Shown: positions 1 to 8,575 of the stretch, piece after piece
How the letters are laid out: each line of letters starts with the position of its first letter
How positions within the stretch are numbered: the stretch's first letter is position 1
NCBI RefSeq assembly: GCF_030732865.1
Contig: NZ_JASHKB010000012.1
Location: 52,803 to 116,802, forward strand
From: Roseitalea sp. MMSF_3546
GTDB lineage: Bacteria; Pseudomonadota; Alphaproteobacteria; Rhizobiales; Rhizobiaceae
Direction: 5' to 3'
DNA: 64,000 bases
Translations under genes and position numbers: made by a program
The notes under the pieces: generated by a model
Told to the model about the DNA's origin: nothing
What the model saw: only the letters and a program-made list of their open reading frames with translations
Database searches by the model: none

Positions 1-408
1 AAGGCGACCGAACGGTTCGATACGATCCTGCCGGAAGTCGGCCTGGCGCTGAAGGAGCGGCTGATCCAGAGCAACCCCGACCTCGAGGCCGAGATCATCC
101 AGATCGTCGATGAGACGACGCTGGAACTGGCGGCCCGCCGCGCCGATCTCGAGCGCGAGGCGGCGGCCATCTATGCCCGCTCGATCAACGAGGAGCATCT
201 GCGCCAGATCGCCGACTTCTACGAAAGCGAGGCCGGCCAGGCGCTGCTCGATGGCGGGCCGTTTCTGGCAAGGCAGGTGACCACGGCCGCCTCGATCTGG
301 CGGCGCGGCATCGAGCGCGATCTTCTGGCGCTCGTCACCCGCCGCATGAACGAGGCGGGCCTGCGCCGGGTGACGGCGCCGGACGACGCGGCCCAGGCAA
401 GCGAATAG
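1..408 (+). CDS. DUF2059 domain protein, 5' truncated by the window edge
   Basis: The reading frame is open from base 1 to a TAG at 406-408, giving the last 135 residues of a protein that starts outside the window. The visible part is helical and charged and contains the segment RQIADFYESEAGQALL. This resembles the DUF2059 family, small usually exported proteins of unknown function found throughout alphaproteobacteria. In rhizobia such a gene commonly lies just upstream of gor, as here, with about 100 bp between them. The signal peptide expected at the N-terminus cannot be seen. The family call is from motif recognition and the biochemical role is unknown. Confidence 0.75.
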   Translation, partial: KATERFDTILPEVGLALKERLIQSNPDLEAEIIQIVDETTLELAARRADLEREAAAIYARSINEEHLRQIADFYESEAGQALLDGGPFLARQVTTAASIWRRGIERDLLALVTRRMNEAGLRRVTAPDDAAQASE

Positions 409-506
409 GCGGGCGCCGGCGCGCCGGGCAGGGCCGGCGCAATCGCTGGCGCCCGAGCCGGCGAGACGGCCGCAAACAGGCAACGAAACGGGCAACAGGC
501 GGGACC

Positions 507-1901
507 ATGGCCGCGTATGACTATGATCTGTTCGTGATCGGCGGCGGTTCGGGCGGGGTGCGCGCGGCGCGGCTGGCCGGAGCGATGGGCAGGACCGTGG
601 CGCTGGCCGAGGAATACCGCATGGGCGGTACCTGCGTGATCCGCGGATGCGTGCCCAAGAAGCTGCTGGTCTATGCCTCGCAGTTCTCCGAGCATTTCGA
701 GGACGCGCCCGGCTATGGCTGGCAGGTGGGACGCACCGCGTTCGACTGGCCGACCCTGATCGCGGCCAAGGATCGCGAGATCGCACGGCTCGAAGGGCTC
801 TATCGCAAGGGGCTCGACACGAGCGGCGTGCGCATCTTCGACAGCCGCGCAAGCCTGGTCGACGCCCATACCGTGCTCATCGAGGCGACCGGCGAGACGG
901 TGACGGCCGACCAGATCCTCATCGCGACGGGCGGCCATCCCAATCTGCCGCTCGATCTGCCCGGCCACGAACTGGCCATCACCTCCAACGGCGCGTTCAA
1001 TCTGGCCGAACTGCCCAAGTCGGTCATCGTCGCAGGCGGCGGCTATATCGCCGTCGAGTTCGCAAACATCTTCCACGGCCTTGGCGTCGAGACCACGCTG
1101 ATCTATCGCGGCACCAAGATCCTGGGCGGGTTCGACGAGGACCTGCGCGACCATCTGCAGGACACCATGGTCGCCAAGGGCATCCGCGTCATCTGCCACC
1201 AGATCCTGCACGAGATCGGCCGGCGCGAGGATGGCCGGCTCGATGCGCATCTGTCCAAGGGCGAGCACATGGTGGTCGACCAGGTGATGATGGCGATCGG
1301 CCGCTGGCCGAATACGCGCGGGCTCGGCCTTGAAGGCGTCGGCGTCGAGACCGACCGGCGCGGGGCCATCGTCGTCGACGACTATTCGCGCTCGAACGTG
1401 CCCAATATCTGGGCCGTCGGCGACGTGACCAACCGCATGCAGCTCACGCCGGTGGCGATCCACGAGGCGATGTGCTTCCTTCAGACCGCGTTCAAGGACA
1501 ACCCGACGAAGCCCGACTATGAAGCGGTGGCGACGGCGGTCTTTTCCCAGCCCGAGATCGGCACGGTCGGGCTGACCGAGGACAGGGCGGCGGACATTCA
1601 TGCCGAACTCGAGGTCTACAAGGCCGTGTTCCGGCCCATGCACCATGTGCTGCCCGACCGGCGCGAACGCATGATGATGAAGCTGATCGTCGATGCCGCA
1701 AGCCGCGTCGTGGTCGGCGCGCATGTCATCGGGCCGGGCGCGGGCGAGATGGCGCAATTGCTGGCGATCCCGCTCAAGGCCCGTTGCACCAAGGACGATT
1801 TCGACGCGACCATGGCCGTTCACCCCACGGCGGCCGAGGAACTGGTGACCATGTATGCACCGAGCTATCTTGTGCGCGCGGGCGAGCGCGTCGATATCTA
1901 G
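507..1901 (+). CDS. gor: Glutathione-disulfide reductase
   Basis: This FAD-dependent cytosolic enzyme reduces glutathione disulfide with NADPH. The protein has 464 residues, normal for the family. An FAD-binding GGGSGG motif lies at residues 12-17. The redox-active disulfide is in GGTCVIRGCVPKK, with C43 and C48. A second nucleotide-binding motif (VAGGGYIAVEFA) follows near residue 175. The C-terminal catalytic dyad motif HPTAAEE has H439 and E444. These features separate it from mercuric reductase and lipoamide dehydrogenase. The gamma-glutamylcyclotransferase-like gene starts 3 bp after the stop, so the two are probably co-transcribed and both act in glutathione metabolism. The ATG at 507 has only a weak ribosome binding site but fits the family N-terminus. 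Confidence 0.95.
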   Translation: MAAYDYDLFVIGGGSGGVRAARLAGAMGRTVALAEEYRMGGTCVIRGCVPKKLLVYASQFSEHFEDAPGYGWQVGRTAFDWPTLIAAKDREIARLEGLYRKGLDTSGVRIFDSRASLVDAHTVLIEATGETVTADQILIATGGHPNLPLDLPGHELAITSNGAFNLAELPKSVIVAGGGYIAVEFANIFHGLGVETTLIYRGTKILGGFDEDLRDHLQDTMVAKGIRVICHQILHEIGRREDGRLDAHLSKGEHMVVDQVMMAIGRWPNTRGLGLEGVGVETDRRGAIVVDDYSRSNVPNIWAVGDVTNRMQLTPVAIHEAMCFLQTAFKDNPTKPDYEAVATAVFSQPEIGTVGLTEDRAADIHAELEVYKAVFRPMHHVLPDRRERMMMKLIVDAASRVVVGAHVIGPGAGEMAQLLAIPLKARCTKDDFDATMAVHPTAAEELVTMYAPSYLVRAGERVDI

Positions 1902-1904
1902 GGC

Positions 1905-2534
1905 ATGACGGAGCACCTTCATACCATGGCCGCGCGCGGGGAGATTGTGGCCTATTTCGGCTATGGCTCGCTGGTGAACCCGGCGACCCACCGCACCGCG
2001 ACCGTCCATTGCGAGCGCGCCCATCTGCGCGGCTACCGCCGGGCGTGGCAGGAACGGCCCGACGAGGCCGAGCATCCGATCGCGCTTCTGACCGCCGCGC
2101 CCGAGCCGGACGAGGCCATCGAACTGAGCGGGCTGATCGTCTTCGACCGGGCCGAAAACCTGCCGGCGGTGGACGAGCGCGAGGCGGGCTATGACCGGCT
2201 GGCGCTGGCGCCCGACCGGCTGCGCCTGGACCGGCCCGATGCGGCGCTGCCCGACATGCCGATCTATGTCTACAGAGCGCGGGCGCCGGCGCGGCCCGAG
2301 ACGGTTCATCATATCCTGCAAAGCTATCTCGACGCGGTGCTGCAGGGCTATCTGCACCAGTTCGGACCCGAAGGCGCGCGCGCCTTTGTCCGGCACACGG
2401 CGCGCTTCGATACGCCCGTGCTGCGCGATCGCGACGAACCGCTTTATCCGCGCGCGGTGCGCCTGAGCGGGGACGAGCGCGGCTTCATCGACGCGCTGAC
2501 CGCCGATCTGAGGCTCGTCGACGGGTTCGTGTGA
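1905..2534 (+). CDS. Gamma-glutamylcyclotransferase-like protein
   Basis: A 209-residue protein with the AIG2/GGCT fold signature FGYGSLVNP near residue 18, the loop that holds the gamma-glutamyl group. An acidic segment ([10 protein letters not shown]) lies where the family carries its catalytic glutamate. Members release 5-oxoproline from gamma-glutamyl peptides, and some act on glutathione. The coding region starts 3 bp after gor, which suggests translational coupling and a role in thiol turnover, but the substrate cannot be read from sequence. An internal ATG at 1926 is a possible alternative start. Confidence 0.75.
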   Translation: MTEHLHTMAARGEIVAYFGYGSLVNPATHRTATVHCERAHLRGYRRAWQERPDEAEHPIALLTAAPEPDEAIELSGLIVFDRAENLPAVDEREAGYDRLALAPDRLRLDRPDAALPDMPIYVYRARAPARPETVHHILQSYLDAVLQGYLHQFGPEGARAFVRHTARFDTPVLRDRDEPLYPRAVRLSGDERGFIDALTADLRLVDGFV

Positions 2535-2649
2535 TCGCGCCGCCCGCCATTGCGGGGTGGCAGGGCGACCGGCTTTGCTCTATAGAGGCGCGGTCGCGCG
2601 GGCCAGCCCGCGGGGCATTTTCAGTGCGTGCAAGACCAGGCGGACGATC

Positions 2650-4029
2650 ATGGCAGACAATTGGACACCCCAGAGCTGGCGCAACAGGCCGATCCAGCAG
2701 GTGCCGGCCTATCCCGACGAGGACAAGCTCAAGGCGGTCGAGGACCGGCTGCGCAGCTATCCGCCGCTGGTTTTTGCAGGGGAAGCTCGGGCCCTGAAGA
2801 ACGCGCTCGCCGATGTCGCCGCCGGCAGGGGCTTCCTGCTGCAGGGCGGGGATTGCGCCGAGAGCTTCGCCGAGCATGGCGCGGACACCATTCGCGACTT
2901 CTTCCGCGTCTTCCTGCAAATGGCGACGGTGCTGACCTTCGGCGCCTCCAAGCCCGTGGTCAAGGTCGGCCGCATCGCCGGTCAGTTCGCCAAGCCGCGC
3001 TCGTCGGACATCGAGCAGCGCGACGGCAAGACGCTGCCTTCCTATCGCGGCGACATCATCAACGGCATCGAATTCGACGAATGGTCGCGCATTCCCGATC
3101 CCGAGCGGCAGATCATGGCCTACCGGCAGTCGGCGGCGACGCTGAACCTGTTGCGCGCCTTCGCCCAGGGCGGATTTGCGAGCCTTGAAAACGCCCATCA
3201 GTGGATGGTCGGCTTCATCGAGGGCAGCCCGCAGAGCGAGCGCTATCGGCGCCTGGCCGATCGGCTGTCGGAGGCGATGGAGTTCATGGCCGCGATCGGG
3301 CTGACCGCGGACCGGCACGCGCGGCTGCGCGAGACCGATTTCTACACCAGCCACGAGGCGCTGCTGCTGGGCTATGAGGAGGCGATGACGCGCGTCGATT
3401 CCACCTCCGGCGACTGGTACACGACCTCCGGCCACATGATCTGGATCGGCGACCGCACGCGCCAGCACGATCATGCCCATGTCGAGTTCGCGCGCGGGGT
3501 GAAGAACCCGATCGGGCTCAAATGCGGCCCCTCGCTGCGTCCGGACGATCTGCTCAACCTGATCGACACGCTCAACCCGGCCAACGAACCGGGCCGGTTG
3601 ACGCTGATCGCCCGCTTCGGGCACGAAAGGGTTGGCGAGCATTTGCCGGCGCTGATCCGCGCGGTCGAGCGCGAGGGAAAGACCGTGGTCTGGTCGTGCG
3701 ATCCGATGCACGGCAACACGATCACGGCGAACGGTTACAAGACGCGGCCCTTCGACCGCGTGCTCGGCGAGGTGAGCGCGTTCTTCGACGTGCACGAGGC
3801 CGAGGGCACCTATCCGGGCGGCATCCACATCGAGATGACCGGCAAGGACGTGACCGAATGCATGGGCGGGGCGCGCGCGGTGACCGAGGAGCAGCTCCAG
3901 GATCGCTACCACACCCATTGCGACCCGCGCCTGAATGCCGACCAGGCGCTCGAACTGGCTTTCCTGGTGGCCGAAAGGCTGAAGGACGGCCGCAAGGCCG
4001 ATGCGCCCAAGGTGGCGGTAAACCAGTAG
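2650..4029 (+). CDS. aroG: 3-deoxy-7-phosphoheptulonate synthase, class II (DAHP synthase)
   Basis: First step of the shikimate pathway: condensation of phosphoenolpyruvate and erythrose 4-phosphate. The 459-residue protein is of the plant-like class II type. Visible signatures are [12 protein letters not shown] near the N-terminus, [46 protein letters not shown] and [13 protein letters not shown]. The Cys, His, Glu and Asp in these motifs are the metal and substrate ligands of the family. The frame is open from 2557, but the ATG at 2650 gives the usual [12 protein letters not shown]-terminus and is preferred. nadE follows after 79 bp. Class II enzymes may be called aroF or aroG, so the symbol is a convention. 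Confidence 0.93.
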   Translation: MADNWTPQSWRNRPIQQVPAYPDEDKLKAVEDRLRSYPPLVFAGEARALKNALADVAAGRGFLLQGGDCAESFAEHGADTIRDFFRVFLQMATVLTFGASKPVVKVGRIAGQFAKPRSSDIEQRDGKTLPSYRGDIINGIEFDEWSRIPDPERQIMAYRQSAATLNLLRAFAQGGFASLENAHQWMVGFIEGSPQSERYRRLADRLSEAMEFMAAIGLTADRHARLRETDFYTSHEALLLGYEEAMTRVDSTSGDWYTTSGHMIWIGDRTRQHDHAHVEFARGVKNPIGLKCGPSLRPDDLLNLIDTLNPANEPGRLTLIARFGHERVGEHLPALIRAVEREGKTVVWSCDPMHGNTITANGYKTRPFDRVLGEVSAFFDVHEAEGTYPGGIHIEMTGKDVTECMGGARAVTEEQLQDRYHTHCDPRLNADQALELAFLVAERLKDGRKADAPKVAVNQ

Positions 4030-4056
4030 GCCCCGCGCCACCGGTCGACACCGGCC

Positions 4057-4077
4057 GCGGCGCCCTTGCGGCGCCGC
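4057..4077. terminator. Hairpin between aroG and nadE
   Basis: A perfect 8-bp GC-rich stem (GCGGCGCC pairing with GGCGCCGC) with a 5-nt loop lies in the 79-bp gap between the two genes. It is followed by a mildly T-rich stretch (AGTTCCCTCGTTT) but no proper T tract. It may attenuate read-through or be incidental in GC-rich DNA. Confidence 0.3.
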
Positions 4078-4108
4078 AGTTCCCTCGTTTCGTGGATGGA
4101 CAGGCGTG

Positions 4109-5782
4109 ATGAGCACCGCCCCCGACGTCCTGCGCATCGCCGTCGCCCAGATCAATCCGGTCGTCGGCGACATTGCCGGCAACCTCGAAAGGGCGCGGGC
4201 CGCGCGCGCCGCGGCGGCCGCCCAGGGCGCCGATCTGGTGCTGCTGACCGAACTGTTCCTGTCGGGCTATCCGCCCGAGGATCTGGTGTTCAAATCCGCC
4301 TTCATCGCCGCATGCGAGGCGGCGATGCGCACGCTTGCGGCCGATACCGCCGATGGCGGGCCGGGCGTGATCGTCGGCCTGCCGCTCGCGCGCGCCGACG
4401 GGCTGCACAATGCGGTCTGCGTGCTCGACGGTGGGGCGGTGACCTCGGAATGGTTCAAGGTCGATCTGCCCAATTACGGCGAGTTCGACGAAAAGCGCGT
4501 CTTTGTGCCCGGGCCGATGCGCGGGCCGGTCGATTTTCGCGGGGTGCGCATCGGCATTCCGATCTGCGAGGACATCTGGGGCGACAAGGGCGTGTGCGAG
4601 ACGCTGGCCGAGAGCGGGGCGGAGATCCTGCTGGTGCCGAACGGCTCGCCCTACTATCGCGGCAAGATGGATGTGCGCCACCAGGTCGTCCTGCGCCAGG
4701 TCATCGAGAGCGATGCGCCAATGATCTATGCCAACCAGGTCGGCGGGCAGGACGATCTGGTCTTCGACGGGGCGTCCTTCGCCTTCAATGCCGATCGCCG
4801 GCTCGCCTTCCAGATGCCCCAGTTCATCGAGCAGGTGGCGGTGACCACCTGGCGCCGCGGCGACACCGGATGGGCCTGCACGGACGGGCCGATGGCGCCG
4901 CTGCCCGAGACCCTCAAAGCGGATTACCAAGCCTGCATGCTTGGCTTGCGCGATTATGTGAACAAGAACGGCTTTTCCGATGTGGTGCTGGGGCTGTCGG
5001 GCGGCATCGACTCGGCGCTGTGCGCGGCACTGGCGGTCGACGCGCTCGGCCGGGAGCGCGTGCATTGCGTGATGATGCCCTACGCGTACACCGCGCCGGA
5101 ATCGATCGCCGATGCGGAAGGCTGCGCGAAGGCGCTCGGCTGCCGCTACGATGTCGTGCCGATCCACGCGCCGGTCGAAGGTTTCCGCGCCGCGCTTTCG
5201 GCCATGTTCGCCGGCACCGATGAAGGCGTGACCGAGGAGAACCTGCAAAGCCGGACGCGCGGGACAATCCTGATGGCGATCTCCAACAAGTTCGGCTCGA
5301 TGCTGGTGACCACCGGCAACAAGAGCGAGATGAGCGTCGGTTATGCCACGCTCTACGGCGACATGAATGGCGGGTTCAATCCGATCAAGGACGTCTACAA
5401 GATGGAGGTCTATGCGCTGGCGCGCTGGCGCAACGCGCACCGGCCGGACGGGGGGCTGGGGCCCGAAGGCGAGGTGATCCCGGTCCACGTCATCGAAAAG
5501 GCGCCCTCGGCCGAATTGCGACCCGACCAGACCGACCAGGATTCGCTGCCGCCCTATGAGGTGCTGGACGACATCCTCGAGTGCCTGGTGGAAAATGAGA
5601 TGGCGGTCGACGCCATCGTCGCGCGCGGGCACGACCGGGCGCTGGTCCACCGCATCGAGAACCTGCTGTACATCGCCGAATACAAGCGCCGGCAATCGGC
5701 GCCGGGCGTGAAGATCACGCGCAAGAATTTCGGCCGCGACCGCCGCTATCCGATCACGAACCGGTTCCGGGACCGAACTTGA
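4109..5782 (+). CDS. nadE: Glutamine-dependent NAD+ synthetase
   Basis: Final step of NAD synthesis: amidation of deamido-NAD using glutamine and ATP. The 557-residue protein has two domains. An N-terminal nitrilase-type glutaminase carries the catalytic cysteine in GIPICEDIWG (C153) and an acidic residue in LLTELFLSGY. A C-terminal ATP-pyrophosphatase domain carries the P-loop LGLSGGIDSALC (S297 onward). An in-frame GTG at 4106 directly precedes the ATG at 4109. The protein ends with PITNRFRDRT, the usual terminus. A degenerate copy of these last codons occurs at 6395-6445, beyond the toxin-antitoxin pair that begins 6 bp after the stop. Confidence 0.95.
   Translation: MSTAPDVLRIAVAQINPVVGDIAGNLERARAARAAAAAQGADLVLLTELFLSGYPPEDLVFKSAFIAACEAAMRTLAADTADGGPGVIVGLPLARADGLHNAVCVLDGGAVTSEWFKVDLPNYGEFDEKRVFVPGPMRGPVDFRGVRIGIPICEDIWGDKGVCETLAESGAEILLVPNGSPYYRGKMDVRHQVVLRQVIESDAPMIYANQVGGQDDLVFDGASFAFNADRRLAFQMPQFIEQVAVTTWRRGDTGWACTDGPMAPLPETLKADYQACMLGLRDYVNKNGFSDVVLGLSGGIDSALCAALAVDALGRERVHCVMMPYAYTAPESIADAEGCAKALGCRYDVVPIHAPVEGFRAALSAMFAGTDEGVTEENLQSRTRGTILMAISNKFGSMLVTTGNKSEMSVGYATLYGDMNGGFNPIKDVYKMEVYALARWRNAHRPDGGLGPEGEVIPVHVIEKAPSAELRPDQTDQDSLPPYEVLDDILECLVENEMAVDAIVARGHDRALVHRIENLLYIAEYKRRQSAPGVKITRKNFGRDRRYPITNRFRDRT
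5732..5782 (+). repeat. nadE 3'-end repeat, intact copy
   Basis: The last 17 codons of nadE, including the stop, match 6395-6445 at 39 of 51 bases by eye, with a shared identical core of 13 bases (CGATCACGAACCG at 5751-5763 and 6414-6426). Both copies stay in frame and end at a stop. The pair brackets the toxin-antitoxin genes like the two ends of a gene-end insertion. Confidence 0.65.
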
Positions 5783-5788
5783 ATATAT

Positions 5789-6091
5789 ATGGAGTATGCA
5801 TTACCTTCGAGCAGGCGGCTGCATTGGAGCGACCGGAAGAACCGGGAGCTTATGGAGCGCCATGGTATCGGATTTTCCGATGTCGTCAGCGCAATCGAAA
5901 ACGGTGGTTTTCTGGATATGCGGCGGCATCCCGACACAAGGCCCTACGGTCACCAGTTGCAGCTTTTGGTCGAGATCGACGGTTATGTTTTCGTGGTCCC
6001 GTGCGTTGTCCATGACGATGGCCTTTTTCTGAAGACGCTGTATCCGTCACGAAAGGCCACGGCGGCCTATCTGGGAAGGGGTTCGAATTGA
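5789..6091 (+). CDS. BrnT-family toxin of a type II toxin-antitoxin system
   Basis: A 100-residue basic protein. Its N-terminal pattern (LHWSDRKNRELMERHGIGF), the central hydrophobic strand LVEIDGYVFVVP and the C-terminal FLKTLYPSRKATAAYLG match BrnT/COG2929-type RNase toxins. Those characteristically open with an aromatic-W-D/N-K-N segment and end with a strand followed by ...SRKAT. The toxin gene precedes its antitoxin, as is usual for brnTA. Its stop overlaps the antitoxin ATG in the string TGATG at 6089-6093. The start lies 6 bp after nadE in unusually AT-rich sequence, and local base composition is lower in G+C than the neighbours, consistent with acquisition. The target is inferred from the family only. 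Catalytic residues were not assigned. Confidence 0.75.
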   Translation: MEYALPSSRRLHWSDRKNRELMERHGIGFSDVVSAIENGGFLDMRRHPDTRPYGHQLQLLVEIDGYVFVVPCVVHDDGLFLKTLYPSRKATAAYLGRGSN

Positions 6092-6384
6092 TGGCGCGTT
6101 TGCCCGCAGAGACGGAAGACATGACGCCGGAACAGGAGGCGGAGTTGACTGCCACGACCGAAGCCGGTGAATGGAAAAGTGTCGACAATGTCGATGAATG
6201 GAAAGCATGGCTCGGGGCGGCGGCGCGCAATACGCTCAATCCGAAACGCAAACGCATCTCGATCGCGGTTCCCGAACGGGACCTCGTGAAGCTGAAGGCG
6301 CGCGCATCGGAGGAGGGGATCGCCTACCAGACCCTGATCAATTCGCTGATCCACAAATATGTGGAAGGGCGCCTCAAGGACTGA
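6091..6384 (+). CDS. BrnA-like ribbon-helix-helix antitoxin
   Basis: A 97-residue partner of the upstream toxin. The acidic N-terminal half contains a GEWKSVDNVDEW segment and should wrap the toxin. The C-terminal half reads KRISIAVPERDLVKLKARA and then IAYQTLINSLIHKYVEGRL, the strand-helix-helix pattern of CopG/MetJ-type DNA-binding antitoxins. It would neutralise the toxin and repress the operon. The ATG at 6091 shares its first base with the toxin stop. A TTG at 6088 is an alternative. Confidence 0.78.
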   Translation: MARLPAETEDMTPEQEAELTATTEAGEWKSVDNVDEWKAWLGAAARNTLNPKRKRISIAVPERDLVKLKARASEEGIAYQTLINSLIHKYVEGRLKD

Positions 6385-6394
6385 CCGGCCAAGC

Positions 6395-6445
6395 GTCGGC
6401 GACAGCCGCTGTGCGATCACGAACCGATTCGGTGACCGGACGTAG
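6395..6445 (+). pseudogene. Degenerate remnant of the nadE 3' end
   Basis: Read in frame this stretch gives VGDSRCAITNRFGDRT and a TAG, against GRDRRYPITNRFRDRT and TGA at the true end of nadE: 11 of 16 residues plus the stop are shared. It begins 10 bp after the antitoxin stop. It has no reading frame of its own upstream. The simplest reading is a displaced original gene end left downstream when the toxin-antitoxin cassette brought a replacement 3' end. Confidence 0.6.
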
Positions 6446-6486
6446 CCAACTGGCGGTTCACGCATTTTCCGCTGTGCCTCGATCGG

Positions 6487-7218
6487 TCACGCCGGCACCA
6501 TGCCGCGCAGCGCATAGCCGATAAGATAGGCGATGAGCGCCGCGCCCAGCCCGATCGTCAGCGTCTCCAGCCCGGAAACCCACCAGCGCTGCACCGACCA
6601 GCGGCTCTTGATCGAGCCGATCAGAAAGAACACCGAGGCGGTCATCACGAGCGCGATGGGGCTGGCACGGCCGGCTTCGAACAGAAAATAGGGGACGAGC
6701 GGTACCGCACCGCACGCAACGAAGGCGGCAAAGGTCGCCAGCGCCGCGGCTCGCGGATCGCGCACATTCTCGCTCAGGCCGAACTCCTCGGTCACCATTG
6801 TGGAGATCCAGCGCTCCCGGTCGGCGGTGATCGCCTCGACGGCCCGCTCGAGCGTTTCGCCCTCAAAACCCTTGGCGGCGAAGATCTGGCGGATCTCCTC
6901 GCGCTCGCCGTCGGGGTCGGCGGCGATGTGCCGGACTTCCATCTCGCGGGTGCGTTCGAGTTCGTCATGCTCGGTCTTGGTCGCCGAATAGTTGCCCGCG
7001 GCCATCGACACGCCGTCGGCGATCAGATTGGCAAGGCCCAGTATGATGACGATGTTCGCCGAAAGGGCCGCGCCGACGACGCCGGCCACGATGGCGAAGG
7101 TGGTCACCGCACCGTCAATGCCGCCATAGACCCAGTCGCGCAGATAGTTGGGCCTTGCGCCCGCGGCGAGCCGCCTGCGAATGGCCGTTGGATGATGGTC
7201 GTGTTCGAGCTGGTTCAT
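6487..7218 (-). CDS. VIT1/CCC1-family membrane transporter
   Basis: A 243-residue membrane protein of the VIT/CCC1 family, whose characterised members move Fe2+ or Mn2+. The first helix carries DWVYGGIDGAVTTFAIVAG, with the acidic and glycine residues typical of the ion path. The second reads GLANLIADGVSMAAGNYSA, another family hallmark. A charged cytosolic segment of about 80 residues rich in Glu (EREEIRQIFAAKGFEGETL) follows, the metal-binding-domain position in plant VIT1. Three more hydrophobic segments close the protein. The preferred start MNQLEHDHHP at 7218 has a His-rich N-terminus; the frame is open upstream without family support. It is transcribed divergently from the MFS gene. Metal specificity is not readable. 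Confidence 0.85.
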   Translation of the reverse strand: MNQLEHDHHPTAIRRRLAAGARPNYLRDWVYGGIDGAVTTFAIVAGVVGAALSANIVIILGLANLIADGVSMAAGNYSATKTEHDELERTREMEVRHIAADPDGEREEIRQIFAAKGFEGETLERAVEAITADRERWISTMVTEEFGLSENVRDPRAAALATFAAFVACGAVPLVPYFLFEAGRASPIALVMTASVFFLIGSIKSRWSVQRWWVSGLETLTIGLGAALIAYLIGYALRGMVPA

Positions 7219-7321
7219 CTTCGTTCCCCGATCGGCGCAGCCGCCTGCGGCGTTGTTGCCATGCCAGCGGCGACGCGTTAGCAAGGCCGCAGGCGGCATC
7301 CTTCGCCCAAGGCCCTTCCCG

Positions 7322-8566
7322 ATGTCCTTCATCTCTTTCGTTGCCAACAATGCCCGTTGGATCGTCGGCGGCTTCCTGCTCACATTTTTTTCGGCCTTCG
7401 GCCAGACTTTCTTCATCTCCCTGTCGGCTGGCGAGATCCGCGCCGAATACGGGCTCAGCCATGGCGAGTTCGGCATCCTTTACATGGCATCGACGCTCGC
7501 CAGCGCGCTGACGCTGCCATGGCTGGGCCGAATCGTCGACCGATACGGCGCTGCCAAAGTGACGCTGATCATCGTGCCGCTTCTGGCCGCGGGCGCGCTG
7601 GGCATGGCGATGTCGACCCATGTGCTGATGCTGGTGATCGTCATCTATGCGCTTCGCCTATTCGGACAGGGCATGATGACGCAGAACGCGCTTACGGCGA
7701 CGGGGCGATGGTTCGCAGCCAACCGGGGACGGGCGGTCTCGCTGGTCACGCTGGGGCACAATGCCGGCGAAGCGGTGTTCCCGTTCGCCTTCGTCGCGCT
7801 GGCGGCGGCGCTCGGCTGGCGCCAGGCGTGGATCGTCGCGGCCGTGGTGCTCGTCGCCGTCGCGCTGCCGGTCATCACCGCGCTTCTGGCGCGCGAGCGC
7901 GAGCCGCTGTCGGACGCGCCCGACGAAAAGGCCGTGCCGGTGCGCGACTGGACGCGCGGCGAGGTGCTGCGCGATGCGGCGTTCTGGCTGCTGCTGACCG
8001 GCGTTCTGGCGCCGGCCTTCATCGGCACCACCATCTTCTTCCATCAGGTCTATCTGGTCGAACTGCGCGGCTGGTCGCTGTCGGTCTTTGCCTCCTCCTT
8101 CGCGCTGATGAGCGTGACGACGATCGTCTTTGCGCTGATGACCGGCGCGCTGATCGACCGGTTTTCGGCGCTGGCGCTGCTGCCGTTCTTCCTGCTGCCG
8201 CTCGCGGCGGCCTGTTTCGCGCTCGGCCTCGCCGAGGCGCAATGGACCGCCTTCGTGTTCATGGGGCTGCTGGGCGTGTCCTACGGGCTCTCCTCGACGA
8301 TGATGGGCGCGATCTGGCCCGAAGCCTACGGCACCGCCCGGCTCGGCGCGATCCGGGCGATCGTGGTCGCCTTCATGGTGTTCGCAACCGCCATGGGGCC
8401 GGGCGTGACGGGCACGCTGATCGATCTTGGCGTCAGCTATCCGGGCCAGATCGTCGCCATGGGGTTTTATTGCCTGGCAATCTCGGCGGTCATGCTGATC
8501 GTCTCGCGAAGGCTGGTCGCGCGGCGCGATGCGCACGCGCTTGCCAACCAGCCGACGGTTCCGTAA
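7322..8566 (+). CDS. MFS transporter
   Basis: A 414-residue protein with about twelve hydrophobic segments in two halves of six, the layout of the major facilitator superfamily. The loop after the second segment holds LGRIVDRYGAAKV, the family motif A. A charged central loop (REREPLSDAPDEKAVPVRDW) separates the halves. The frame is open from 7253, but ATG 7322 (MSFISFVANNARWIVGG) starts directly before the first membrane helix and is preferred. gltX follows 9 bp after the stop, so the two may be co-transcribed. No substrate can be assigned. Confidence 0.85.
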   Translation: MSFISFVANNARWIVGGFLLTFFSAFGQTFFISLSAGEIRAEYGLSHGEFGILYMASTLASALTLPWLGRIVDRYGAAKVTLIIVPLLAAGALGMAMSTHVLMLVIVIYALRLFGQGMMTQNALTATGRWFAANRGRAVSLVTLGHNAGEAVFPFAFVALAAALGWRQAWIVAAVVLVAVALPVITALLAREREPLSDAPDEKAVPVRDWTRGEVLRDAAFWLLLTGVLAPAFIGTTIFFHQVYLVELRGWSLSVFASSFALMSVTTIVFALMTGALIDRFSALALLPFFLLPLAAACFALGLAEAQWTAFVFMGLLGVSYGLSSTMMGAIWPEAYGTARLGAIRAIVVAFMVFATAMGPGVTGTLIDLGVSYPGQIVAMGFYCLAISAVMLIVSRRLVARRDAHALANQPTVP

Positions 8567-8575
8567 GCGGGCGCC

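Noticed and set aside
219..2396. Long open frame on the minus strand opposite gor (725 codons)
   Set aside because: Its translation is rich in Arg, His, Asp, Gly and Ala with no family motif, and it runs opposite two clearly conserved genes. Such antisense frames arise from GC-rich third codon positions. The same applies to 3722-5695, 34688-37396, 38644-41490 and 57753-60317 on the minus strand.
2585..2600. TATAGA upstream of aroG as a -10 promoter element
   Set aside because: No -35 element at suitable spacing could be found, and AT-rich hexamers of this kind occur by chance.
5779..6384. An integrase or larger genomic island at the nadE end
   Set aside because: Only the two small toxin-antitoxin genes lie between the repeat copies, and no recombinase or transposase motif is visible nearby.
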